A stretch of 64,000 nucleotides of DNA, taken from Lysobacter sp. GX 14042 (GTDB taxonomy: Bacteria > Pseudomonadota > Gammaproteobacteria > Xanthomonadales > Xanthomonadaceae). Each line of letters starts with the position of its first letter. The first letter of the stretch is position 1. Under the pieces are notes generated by a model that saw nothing but the letters and a program-made list of their open reading frames with translations, had not been told where the DNA came from and made no database searches. The translations under genes were made by a program, and so were the position numbers. This document shows positions 56,136 through 63,964 of the stretch, in pieces. The DNA is taken from assembly GCF_021390425.1 (NCBI RefSeq), contig NZ_JAJUWY010000002.1, forward strand, positions 310,001 to 374,000, read 5' to 3'.

Positions 56136-56878
56136 GAAAAACACGTTCTATTGGCGGAATCGGCATGATGATCATAGTGCTTTTCTGTGCTTGTCAGCCT
56201 TCGAACGCCACACGACAGACCCTGGGCGGCTTATCAGTATCTGATGGTGAAGACGCCGCAGCGCGCACCGCTGCGCCGGCTCCGCATGAAACAGTTCTTT
56301 CCCTAGCCACCGAACAAGGCTTTATCGGCAAACACGGGTCGAACTATTCCTATCTGGACGAAGATGCGGCCGGACACCCCCTGTTGATTCACGAGACGTT
56401 CTCATCTCGCACCCACTACAAGACACTCACCCCCATCATCGACATGCAGGGCGGAACCCTCTTTATCGATTGCACGCTAATTCGTGCCATCGAGGATGTC
56501 GAGGTCGTTTCCGTCGGCAATTATTGCCGAGGCAAGTCAGCGGCATCCATGGAGACGATCGAGGATGCTTCAAGCGACCAATGGGTACACACCTACTCCA
56601 CGTCTCTACTCTGGCTGGAGGGCGCTGCCGCCAAGGTGGGAGACTGCAAGCACCCCAAGGGCCTTGACTTCAAGGAGCATCGAATCCTCAGGTGCCAGAG
56701 CGGCGAGGGCGACGAAACCACGTTGGATGTATCCACTCACATTCTTTCATCGACCCTCCAAGTCGAATTGACAATGACAGGCTTTGAGTTTGCTGGGCAT
56801 CTTGTGAGTGAAAACGCCCTCGCATTCTGGCGGCTCGACGATTTTTCGCACGAACTCGTTGAGAAGGTGGTCCCCTGA
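56129..56878 (+). CDS. Putative immunity lipoprotein for the upstream effector
   Basis: A 249-residue protein whose first 22 residues form a lipoprotein-like signal (hydrophobic MMIIVLFCAC, likely acylated Cys at 22). The mature part has several Cys that may form disulfides (FIDCTLIRAIEDV, VGNYCRGKS, VGDCKHPKG, ILRCQSGEG) and a long beta-rich segment. I recognise no family. The 7-bp overlap with the effector gene, the predicted periplasmic location and the size fit a cognate immunity protein against a murein hydrolase. GAGG precedes the ATG. A possible alternative start is the Met at residue 13, which would still leave a signal. Confidence 0.6.
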   Translation: MLGKTRSIGGIGMMIIVLFCACQPSNATRQTLGGLSVSDGEDAAARTAAPAPHETVLSLATEQGFIGKHGSNYSYLDEDAAGHPLLIHETFSSRTHYKTLTPIIDMQGGTLFIDCTLIRAIEDVEVVSVGNYCRGKSAASMETIEDASSDQWVHTYSTSLLWLEGAAAKVGDCKHPKGLDFKEHRILRCQSGEGDETTLDVSTHILSSTLQVELTMTGFEFAGHLVSENALAFWRLDDFSHELVEKVVP

Positions 56879-56992
56879 TGAGGCTCCCCTGTGTGGCTGG
56901 ATGCTGAGACCAAGCAATGATAAATCGATACGACAGGGCGACGTTTCCTGCACGCAGGCGGCGAATAGAAACAGCAAAGCGAGCATTGTGCG
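56879..56992 (+). other. Short gap between immunity candidates: no gene seen
   Basis: About 114 bp of moderately AT-rich sequence with no frame carrying a ribosome site and no hairpin resembling a terminator. The downstream gene could be read through from the vgrG transcript. Confidence 0.4.
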
Positions 56993-57823
56993 ATGAACTG
57001 CAGTGCAATTGTGCCTTTAATACTGCTCTTAGCAACAGCACCAATTGGTTGCTCTGCATCCTCTGCAGGTGCGGCAGCCTCGGACTGCGCTCACAGCGCG
57101 GAATTCACGATCAAGGCCCACGACAATGATGGCATCGCCATTGCAGCGCGCTCATGCGGTGACTCAACTAGCAAAGGCATAGTCAACATCGAAACCTTCG
57201 TAGCGGGCGAATCACGCCAGACATTCAGCATTTCCTACGACTCCACCGCCTATTCATTGGACATGGAGAACCAAATCGATCTGGATGGGGACGGCACGCC
57301 GGACCTGTCGGTGAGTACCGGCACTGGAAAGGGCGGTGAAGGCACCTTCTATTGGGTTAGGGACAAAACACGAAACCAATACCATCCGGTTGGTGACTAT
57401 CCAACTCTCTTTTCGTGCGAGAGCCACAATGGAATTCTGTACTCGGTGACGCCAGGGAGTGGAGAATCCATCTCGACTTGGACGTACTATAAATTCATCG
57501 ATCAGGCTATCACCCCCTTGCTTGCCATCGAGGTGACTGCATCCACTGAAGACGAGTTCCTCAAACTGACGGACACTACGTACACCCAGATCACGATCAA
57601 ACCTGCCCTTGCATCGCGAGTTAGGGAAGATGAGATCGAAGGATACCTACGGCGGTGTTTCCAGTTACGTCGACTCTTCCCATTGAATCTTCTAAATTTC
57701 CGATCCGGGCTGGACAGGAACCCGGTAGCAGTTGAGCGCAGGCAACATACACCTTGTATATCCCATGAAAACCGTGACCCTGTTGTACGCACTCGTTGCA
57801 ACCGCATGCTCTTTATTGCATGA
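56993..57823 (+). CDS. Exported calcium-loop protein resembling the XAC2610 type of lysozyme inhibitor
   Basis: A 276-residue protein with a lipoprotein-type signal (MNCSAIVPLILLLATAPIGC, Cys at 20, though Pro at -3 is unusual). The mature part has the calcium-type loop IDLDGDGTPDLSVSTG (Asp at 96, 98, 100 and 104), then GEGTFYWVRDKTRNQYHPVG and GILYSVTPGSGESISTWTYY. These resemble the Xanthomonas XAC2610 immunity family, which inhibits a lysozyme-like secreted effector. That resemblance is from memory and needs a search. The last 60 or so residues are basic and unlike the rest and overlap the next gene by 59 bp in another frame; the original C-terminus may have been lost by frameshift near 57640-57690. 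Confidence 0.6.
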   Translation: MNCSAIVPLILLLATAPIGCSASSAGAAASDCAHSAEFTIKAHDNDGIAIAARSCGDSTSKGIVNIETFVAGESRQTFSISYDSTAYSLDMENQIDLDGDGTPDLSVSTGTGKGGEGTFYWVRDKTRNQYHPVGDYPTLFSCESHNGILYSVTPGSGESISTWTYYKFIDQAITPLLAIEVTASTEDEFLKLTDTTYTQITIKPALASRVREDEIEGYLRRCFQLRRLFPLNLLNFRSGLDRNPVAVERRQHTPCISHENRDPVVRTRCNRMLFIA

Positions 57824-58310
57824 GCCGAGCGACTCGGCAGAAACCATTCCAGGCAGGCCAGGCCTTCAAGGGATCGAGCTTCGAGACGACGCATTCTTTT
57901 AGGAGATGTATCCCGCGACCAAGTGCCTGCGCATTGCTGCACCCAACCATCGCGAAGCGGGCCTGGTTTGCCGCTCAAAAAGCAGCGAATTCCTCGTCGA
58001 CAATGGAATCGACGTACGAATCACGCACGGTCCTGCCAAAACAAACATGTCCGTCACGGTCAGTACCGCCAGTTCACTTTATGAAATGCAAGATATCGTT
58101 CTGGACAGCCGAACCCTCTATACTGCCGAAGTAGATTGTGATGATCGAAATGATTCCGTCTACCGACCTACCTCCACGTGCAGCATCACTTACTCGCCAC
58201 TACACGATGGTGAGTTCATCTACACAAACATCACGATTGAGACCCACACTCCGAGACAGCAGGTCCTTTCAAGAAGTGAGATAGATCGGATCATCAGCAT
58301 CATGAATTAA
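57765..58310 (+). pseudogene. Lipoprotein gene interrupted by an in-frame amber codon
   Basis: From ATG 57765 the frame encodes a lipoprotein signal MKTVTLLYALVATAC (Cys 15) and about 30 further residues. A TAG stop at 57900-57902 follows, after which the same frame runs on for 135 codons (EMYPATKCLRIAAPNHREAG to QQVLSRSEIDRIISIMN) to a TAA at 58308. The downstream part has paired Cys (CLRIAAP, LVCRSK, VDCDDRND, TSTCSITYS), like an exported protein. The simplest reading is a nonsense mutation in a third immunity-like gene. An ATG at 57906 directly after the stop could restart translation, but the product would lack a signal. Confidence 0.65.
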
Positions 58311-58492
58311 TAAGAAACCAGCACTTTGAGCCTGCAGGTTGAGGCGCAGGGCAGGTTGTGCTTGCGGTAATGGCTCCGCTCTCCCCGCGAGATCGTCAGT
58401 TCGGGATCAACCCTGCGCTAGAGGAGCCGAAACCCGGGCGGACTGCCGAAGCGGCGGAAAAGGGGAGCCGAACTTCTCGAAGGAGGATTGAA
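58311..58492 (+). other. Gap before the last island gene: no gene seen
   Basis: About 180 bp with no convincing coding frame. The open frame leading into the next gene lacks a ribosome site and family sequence until the ATG at 58493. Confidence 0.4.
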
Positions 58493-59062
58493 ATGCAATC
58501 GTCGGGAATAGCTTTCTTGCTTATTTCTGGCTGCCTGTTGTGCACGGCCAATGCAAGAGGGAAGAGCGAGGACCCATGCAATAGCATATCCGCACAGGAT
58601 CTGATGACGTGCGCTTCTGTTCGGCTCGCGGGTGCCGACGCACGGCTAAACACGCTTTACCGGGAGAGGCTCTCTGTCGCCGGTGACAGGAGATCAGCGC
58701 TGCTTGATGTGCAGAGGTCGTGGCTGGCCTTCCGCGACGAGCACTGCGACCGGCTCCATGAGGAGTCCGGCGGTAACGAGGCAGAGATCGAAAGGACCGA
58801 TTGCCTCGCGAGCCTGACAGAAGACCGGGCCATCGAACTGGATCGGCTTGGCAATGAGCAAGGCGACAACCTGCTGTTCAGGGTGCTTCGTGCGCTGGAG
58901 CGCTCCGGCTACAACGGAGAGGCGGTTCTTGACGCACTCGCATCCGCTCCCGGAGACAAGTGGACGCAATACGCCGAGAAGCACTGCGAGTTTCTGGAAG
59001 GTATGCGCAACACGACAAAGACCGAATGCCTGGCGCGTTTGGCGCTGGATCGGAGCTACTGA
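58493..59062 (+). CDS. Secreted DUF1311/LprI-like protein with a duplicated motif
   Basis: A 189-residue protein with a Sec signal (about residues 1-22, SSGIAFLLISGCLLCTANA). The ATG at 58493 has a perfect AAGGAGG. The mature part matches the DUF1311 (LprI-like lysozyme inhibitor) pattern: C40, LNTLYRERLS, DVQRSWLAFRDEHC, DCLASLTEDR. A second half repeats the core: W77-x7-C85 ... C104-L-x2-L-x3-R is echoed by W157-x7-C165 ... C179-L-x2-L-x3-R. Some family members block lysozyme, so presence beside a lysozyme-type effector is suggestive. It could also be an unrelated secreted protein at the edge of the island. Confidence 0.7.
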   Translation: MQSSGIAFLLISGCLLCTANARGKSEDPCNSISAQDLMTCASVRLAGADARLNTLYRERLSVAGDRRSALLDVQRSWLAFRDEHCDRLHEESGGNEAEIERTDCLASLTEDRAIELDRLGNEQGDNLLFRVLRALERSGYNGEAVLDALASAPGDKWTQYAEKHCEFLEGMRNTTKTECLARLALDRSY

Positions 59063-59203
59063 CGGCGCCCACAAGTGAGGATCACGGCGCCTGCTCGCCG
59101 CTCCGCATTGGTACAACCCGCCGGGAGCCGACGCCAGACTTGCACACCAGTGCGACCCTGTCGCCCACCTCCCCCAGACAGGCACCACCCCACCCACCCC
59201 GGC

Positions 59204-59209
59204 TACAAT
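59204..59209 (+). promoter_or_regulatory. Possible -10 element of the dehydrogenase operon
   Basis: TACAAT, 35 bases upstream of the E1-alpha start, in an otherwise C-rich 181-bp gap; no matching -35 is evident. Confidence 0.35.
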
Positions 59210-59243
59210 TGCGGGTCTTCCGCCTGACCGAGGAACGCGTCGC

Positions 59244-60317
59244 ATGACGGTCGCCGCATCGTTCGAGATCGAGTACCTGCAGTACCTGGGGCCTGACGGC
59301 AAGCTCGTCAGGGAGTTGCCGGAGGGACTGCAGGATCCCAAGGCCCTGGTGCCGCTGTTCAAGCAGATGCTGTTCGTGCGCACCTTCGACAGCAAGTCGA
59401 TCAAGCTCCAGCGCACGGGCAAGCTGGGCACCTACGCCGCCAGCCTGGGCCACGAGGCCGCGCATGTGGGCATCGGCGCCTCGATGAAGCCCGACGACGT
59501 GTTCGCGCCCAGCTACCGCGAGTACGGCGCGCAGTTCATGCGCGGGGTGAAGCCGCGCGAGGTGCTGCTGTACTGGGGCGGCGACGAGCGTGGCAATGAC
59601 TTCGAGGGCCCGCGCGGGGACTACCCGTGGTGCGTGCCGATCTCCACCCAGTGCCTGATGGCGGCCGGTGCGGCGCTGTCGTTCAAGCTGCGCGGGCAGG
59701 ACCGGGTGGCGGTGGCCTGCTGCGGTGACGGCGGTTCGTCCAAGACCGACTTCTACGCCGCGGTGAACTCCGCCGGTGCGTTCAAGTCGCCGCTGGTGCT
59801 GTGCGTGATCAACAATGGCTGGGCGATCTCGGTGCCGCGCCATGCGCAGACCGGGGCCGAGACGCTGGCCCAGAAGGGCCTGGCCGGCGGCCTGCACTGC
59901 CTGCAGCTGGACGGCAACGACCTGATCGCGGTGCTCGAGGGCATGCGCCGGGCAACCGAGAGCGCGCGCAACGGCGAGGGCGGCACGGTCTTGGAGATGA
60001 TGACCTACCGCCTGCACGACCACACCACCGCCGACGACGCCAGCCGCTACCGCGACGAGGCCGAGGTCAAGGACGGCTGGACGCGCGAGCCGATGACCCG
60101 CCTGCGCACCTTCCTCACCGAGGCCGGCGTGTGGAGCGAGGACGAGGAGAAGGCCTGGCTCGCCGAGTGCGAGGACCGGGTCGACGTGGAGATCAACGCC
60201 TACCTCAACACCCCGGTGCAGCCGGTGGAGGCGATGTTCGACTATCTGTATGCCGATCCGCCGGCGGACCTGCTGGCGCAACGGCAAGAAGCCATCGAGC
60301 GGGAGGGCCGCGCATGA
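59244..60317 (+). CDS. pdhA: 2-oxoacid (probably pyruvate) dehydrogenase E1 component, alpha subunit
   Basis: A 357-residue thiamine-diphosphate enzyme subunit. The ThDP-Mg motif runs from VACCGDGGSSKTDFYAAVNS to VLCVINNGWAIS (GDG...NN). The phosphorylation-loop-like YRLHDHTTADDASRYRDEAE is also conserved. With the beta subunit it decarboxylates a 2-oxoacid and transfers the acyl group to the lipoyl E2. Pyruvate and branched-chain versions are hard to separate by eye; I favour pyruvate because of N-terminal FEIEYLQYLGPDGK and PTD-type organisation. The gene overlaps the beta subunit by 4 bp. Confidence 0.88.
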   Translation: MTVAASFEIEYLQYLGPDGKLVRELPEGLQDPKALVPLFKQMLFVRTFDSKSIKLQRTGKLGTYAASLGHEAAHVGIGASMKPDDVFAPSYREYGAQFMRGVKPREVLLYWGGDERGNDFEGPRGDYPWCVPISTQCLMAAGAALSFKLRGQDRVAVACCGDGGSSKTDFYAAVNSAGAFKSPLVLCVINNGWAISVPRHAQTGAETLAQKGLAGGLHCLQLDGNDLIAVLEGMRRATESARNGEGGTVLEMMTYRLHDHTTADDASRYRDEAEVKDGWTREPMTRLRTFLTEAGVWSEDEEKAWLAECEDRVDVEINAYLNTPVQPVEAMFDYLYADPPADLLAQRQEAIEREGRA

Positions 60318-61312
60318 GCACCAACGAGCAGGCCACCCCGATCACCCTGATCGAGGCGCTGACCCAGGCCATGGCCTACGAGATGCGCAACGACAAGAGC
60401 GTCGTGGTGCTGGGCGAGGACGTGGGCGTCAACGGCGGCGTGTTCCGCGCCACCGCCGGGCTGCACGCCCAGTTCGGCAGCCAGCGGGTGATCGACACCC
60501 CGCTGGACGAGACCACCATTGCCGGCCTCACGGTGGGCATGGCCAGCCAGGGCATGCGGCCGATCGCCGAGGCGCAGTTCGACGGCTTCGTCTATCCGAT
60601 GGTCGACTTCATCGTCTGCCATGCCGCGCGCATGCGTTACCGCACCCGCGGGCGGCTGGAGTGCCCGATGGTGCTGCGCGTGCCGTGGGGCGGTGGCATC
60701 CGCGCGCCGGAGCACCACAGCGAGGCCAACGAGTCGATCTTCACCAACGTGCCCGGCCTGCGGGTGGTGATGCCGTCCTCGCCGCAGCGCGCCTACGGCA
60801 TGCTGCTGGCCTCGATCCGCGAGGCCGACCCGGTGATCTTCTTCGAGCCCAAGCGCATCTACCGCCAGTACAAGGAGATGGTGCCCGACGACGGCGAGGC
60901 CCTGCCGCTGGACGTGTGCTACGTGCTGCGTGACGGCACCGACGTGACCCTGGTGACCTGGGGCGCGCAGGTGAAGGAAGCCCTGGAGGCCGCCGACAAG
61001 CTGGCCGCCGAGGGCATCAGCGCCGAGGTCATCGACGTCGCCACGCTGCGTCCGCTGGACTTCGCGACCATCGCCGAATCGGTCAGCCGGACCGGCCGCT
61101 GCGTGATCGTCCAGGAAGCACCGAAGACCGCCGGCTTCGGCGCCGAGATCGCCGCCCGCCTGGCCGAGGAGTCGATGTTCGACCTGGTCGCCCCGGTCGA
61201 GCGCGTCACCGGGCCGGACACGCACATCCCGCTGTTCCGGCTGGAGATGAAGTTCCTGCCCAGCGTCGACCGCGTGGTCGAGGCCGCCCGCCGCGCGATG
61301 CAGCACGGCTGA
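60314..61312 (+). CDS. pdhB: 2-oxoacid (probably pyruvate) dehydrogenase E1 component, beta subunit
   Basis: A 332-residue transketolase-type subunit. Signatures: VVVLGEDVGVNGGVFRATAG, DTPLDETTIAGLTVGMASQG, AEAQFDGFVYPMVDFIVCHA, RVPWGGGIRAPEHHSEANES and EVIDVATLRPLDFATIAESV with VIVQEAPKTAGFGAEIAARL. It contributes to the ThDP site across the alpha-beta interface. It overlaps pdhA, and 58 bp separate it from E2. Confidence 0.9.
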   Translation: MSTNEQATPITLIEALTQAMAYEMRNDKSVVVLGEDVGVNGGVFRATAGLHAQFGSQRVIDTPLDETTIAGLTVGMASQGMRPIAEAQFDGFVYPMVDFIVCHAARMRYRTRGRLECPMVLRVPWGGGIRAPEHHSEANESIFTNVPGLRVVMPSSPQRAYGMLLASIREADPVIFFEPKRIYRQYKEMVPDDGEALPLDVCYVLRDGTDVTLVTWGAQVKEALEAADKLAAEGISAEVIDVATLRPLDFATIAESVSRTGRCVIVQEAPKTAGFGAEIAARLAEESMFDLVAPVERVTGPDTHIPLFRLEMKFLPSVDRVVEAARRAMQHG

Positions 61313-61370
61313 GCCGCCCGCGCATCCACCCAACCACCGGCGGGCCACGGCCCGCCCAATGGGAAACGCC

Positions 61371-62768
61371 ATGAGCAACAAGAAGACCTTTTACCTGCCC
61401 GACCTGGGCGAAGGCCTGCCGGACGCGACCATCGTCGAGTGGACCGTCAAGGAAGGCGACACCATCCGCCTGGACGACGCGCTGGTCTCGATGGAGACCG
61501 CCAAGGCCGTGGTCGAGGTGCCCTCCCCGGTCTCGGGCAAGGTGCTGAAGCTGGCCGGCAAGGCCGGCGACATCGTCAACACCGGGGCCATGCTGGCCGA
61601 GTTCGAGATCGACCCGTCGATGCCGCAGCGCGCCGAGGGCCAGGACACCGGCCACCACCACGGCGGTGGCGACAAGGGCGTGGGCAGCCAGGACCCGGCG
61701 CCGGACGACCGGGTGGTCGCCTCCGATGAAGGCGGCGCGATCCAGGCCGACGGCGAACCCGCCGCCAAGGGTGAGGTCCGCCAGGATGCCGGCACCGTGG
61801 TCGGTGCCATGCAGTCCTCCGACGCGGTGCATACCGAGCAGGCCAGCAACGCCGGCGGCGTCAAGGCGATGCCCGCGGTGCGGGCGATGGCGCGCAAGCT
61901 CAAGGTCGACATCAGCCGCGTGCAGGCCACCGGCGCCGACGGCGTGGTCACCATGGCTGCCGTCAAGAAGGCCGCGGCGGATGGTTCCGCAGCCGCTGGC
62001 GCCGCGCCCGCGCAGCGCGCGGTGGACCGTGCGGCCCCGGCTCCGGCCGCCGCTCCCGCCCCGGCACAGCGCAGCACGGTGTCCCAGTCCGGGCGCCCGA
62101 TGCGCACCCAGCCGCCGGGCGCGGCCGCCAGCGGCCAGCCCGAGCAGCTCAAGGGCGTGCGCCGCAACATGGCCCGGGTCATGGCCGATGCGCACAGCAA
62201 GGTGGTCCCGACCACGCTGGTGGACGATGCCGACCTGCATGCCTGGATCGGCAAGCAGGACATCACCGCCCGCCTGATCCGTGCGATTTGCGCGGCGGCC
62301 AAGGCGGTGCCGGCGCTCAATGCCTGGTTCGACGGCGAGAGCCTGACCCGCACCCTGCACCCGCACGTGGACATCGGCATCGCCGTGGATACCGACGACG
62401 GGCTGTTCGTGCCGGCGCTGCGCAATGCCGACGTGCTCGATGCCGGCGGCGTGCGCTCGGCGATCCAGCGCCTGCGCCAGCAGGTCGAGGACCGCAGCAT
62501 CCCCTCCAGCGAGCTGTCGGGCTACACCATCAGCCTGTCGAACTTCGGCATGTTCGCCGGCCGCTACGCCACCCCGGTGGTGGTGCCGCCGTGCGTGGCG
62601 ATCGTCGGCGCCGGCAAGCTGTCGCACGACGTGGTCGCGGTGATGGGCGGCATCGAGGTGCACCGCCGGATGCCGATCTCGCTGACCTTCGACCACCGTG
62701 CCGCCACCGGCGGCGAGGCCGCGCGCTTCCTGAAGGCGCTGCTGGACGACCTGTCGCTGCCGAACTGA
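61371..62768 (+). CDS. Dihydrolipoamide acyltransferase (E2) of the 2-oxoacid dehydrogenase
   Basis: A 465-residue lipoyl acyltransferase. One lipoyl domain (residues 1-80) carries the acceptor K45 in SMETAKAVVEVPSPVSG. A His/Gly/Asp-rich linker follows, then the peripheral subunit-binding domain (about 165-205, AMPAVRAMARKLKVDISRVQ, TGADGVVTMAAVKKAA), an Ala/Pro linker and the catalytic domain (about 255-465). The active-site motif reads LTFDHRAATGGEAARFLKAL with H442, but the usual HxxxDG aspartate is Thr (T446). The start ATG at 61371 is preferred over one 12 bases upstream. No E3 gene is adjacent. A bidirectional terminator follows. Confidence 0.9.
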   Translation: MSNKKTFYLPDLGEGLPDATIVEWTVKEGDTIRLDDALVSMETAKAVVEVPSPVSGKVLKLAGKAGDIVNTGAMLAEFEIDPSMPQRAEGQDTGHHHGGGDKGVGSQDPAPDDRVVASDEGGAIQADGEPAAKGEVRQDAGTVVGAMQSSDAVHTEQASNAGGVKAMPAVRAMARKLKVDISRVQATGADGVVTMAAVKKAAADGSAAAGAAPAQRAVDRAAPAPAAAPAPAQRSTVSQSGRPMRTQPPGAAASGQPEQLKGVRRNMARVMADAHSKVVPTTLVDDADLHAWIGKQDITARLIRAICAAAKAVPALNAWFDGESLTRTLHPHVDIGIAVDTDDGLFVPALRNADVLDAGGVRSAIQRLRQQVEDRSIPSSELSGYTISLSNFGMFAGRYATPVVVPPCVAIVGAGKLSHDVVAVMGGIEVHRRMPISLTFDHRAATGGEAARFLKALLDDLSLPN

Positions 62769-62787
62769 CCCGGTCGGGATCGATGTG

Positions 62788-62820
62788 GAAAGGGGCGGCC
62801 TCCGGGCCGCCCCTTTTTCT
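62788..62820. terminator. Bidirectional rho-independent terminator
   Basis: AGGGGCGGCC (62791-62800), loop TCCG, GGCCGCCCCT (62805-62814), with AAA on the left and TTTTT on the right. It serves the E2 gene on the plus strand and the convergent diguanylate cyclase gene, whose stop is 5 bp away. Confidence 0.92.
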
Positions 62821-62824
62821 TCCG

Positions 62825-63964
62825 TCAATCCGCGTCGGCAACGACGACCCGGTCACGCCCGCCTTCCTTGGCCCGGTACAGCGCCCGGTCGGCACGCTCG
62901 AACACCGCCTCCGGCTGGCCAAGCGCCGGGTCACCGGCAGCCACCCCCGCCGACACCGTCAACGCGGGCGAAAAGGGCAGTTCCAGCCCCGCCACCGCCG
63001 CACGGATGCGTTCGGCCACCTCGACCGCTGCCTCCACCCCGGTTTCCGGCAGGACCAGCAGGAACTCCTCGCCGCCAAAGCGCACCGCGACGTCGTCGTG
63101 GCGGATCGAGGCCTCCACCGCTTCGCCGACCGCCCGCAACGCACGGTCGCCCTCGCGGTGGCCATGGGTGTCGTTGATCCGCTTGAAGTGGTCGATGTCC
63201 AGCACCACCAGGCAATACGGACCGGCATCCAGCCTCCGCAGCGCATCCGGGTCGCTGCGCAGCTGCTGCAGTGCGGCGCGGTTGAGCAGGCCCGTCAGCG
63301 GATCCATTCGCGCGCTCTGGAGGATCTGCGCCATCTCCTCCTGCAGGTATTGCCGCGACGCTTCCGCCTTGCGCAGGGTGCTGGCACGCTCCTCGGCCAG
63401 GCGCCGCTGGTCGCGGGCGAAGCAGCGCAGCTCGAGCAGGTGCCGGGTCTGGCGGGCCAGGATGCGCAGTGAATCCAGCTGTTCGTCGGCCAGCTCGCGT
63501 GGACGTACGTCCATCGCGCACAACGCACCCAGGGCGTGGCCTTCGCGGCCGAGCACCGGAACGCCGGCGTAGAACCGCACCGGCTCGCCCCCGATGCGCA
63601 GCGTGAGGTCCGCGAAACGCGGGTCCCGGGCGACGTCGGGAATCACCAGCGGCGTTTCCGGCGTGCGGATGGTGTGGTCGCAGATGGACACCCGGCGCGG
63701 CGTGCTGTCGCAGTCGATGCCGATCCGCGCCTTGAAGCGCTGCAGGTCGCGGTCGATCAGCGACAGGACCGCGCCGGGGACGTCGCACACCCGGGTTACC
63801 AGCCGGACGATGTCGTCCAGCGCCGGTTCGGGGCCGGTATCGAAAAGCCGGTAGGCATCCAGCGCGGCCTGCCGCGCGGCCTCGCCCGCCAGGGCAGGAT
63901 CACCGGGAGCGGGTGAACGGGGAGCCGGCATGCTGGACGGGCTGTCGGAAAAGGCGTCGGGCAT
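62825..63964 (-). CDS. GAF-GGDEF diguanylate cyclase
   Basis: A 379-residue cytosolic enzyme predicted to make cyclic di-GMP from two GTP. Residues about 45-180 form a GAF sensor domain (LVTRVCDVPGAVLSLIDRDL, ISICDHTIRT-like RVSICDHTIRTPETPLVIPD, and FYAGVPVLGREGHALGALCA). A coiled-coil linker (about 180-215) leads to the GGDEF domain (about 218-375) with MDPLTGLLNRAALQQL, LDIDHFKRINDTHGHREGDR, the intact active site GGEEF (297-301) and an inhibitory I-site RHDD (288-291) five residues before it. Product inhibition is therefore expected. It could feed the FleQ and PilZ proteins encoded at the other end of the window, but that is inference. Confidence 0.93.
   Translation of the reverse strand: MPDAFSDSPSSMPAPRSPAPGDPALAGEAARQAALDAYRLFDTGPEPALDDIVRLVTRVCDVPGAVLSLIDRDLQRFKARIGIDCDSTPRRVSICDHTIRTPETPLVIPDVARDPRFADLTLRIGGEPVRFYAGVPVLGREGHALGALCAMDVRPRELADEQLDSLRILARQTRHLLELRCFARDQRRLAEERASTLRKAEASRQYLQEEMAQILQSARMDPLTGLLNRAALQQLRSDPDALRRLDAGPYCLVVLDIDHFKRINDTHGHREGDRALRAVGEAVEASIRHDDVAVRFGGEEFLLVLPETGVEAAVEVAERIRAAVAGLELPFSPALTVSAGVAAGDPALGQPEAVFERADRALYRAKEGGRDRVVVADAD

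Noticed and set aside
57906-58310. Independent 134-codon gene starting at 57906
   Set aside because: It has no signal peptide although its Cys-rich sequence looks exported, and it continues the frame of the upstream lipoprotein signal; a split gene explains it better.
50716-59062. Complete type VI secretion cluster or type IV killing system
   Set aside because: No tss, hcp, clpV or virB/virD genes and no XVIPCD-like C-terminal domain on the effector; only the orphan vgrG and its cargo region are present.
58396-60287. Minus-strand frames opposite the DUF1311 gene and pdhA
   Set aside because: No motifs or start signals; the plus strand carries clear genes.
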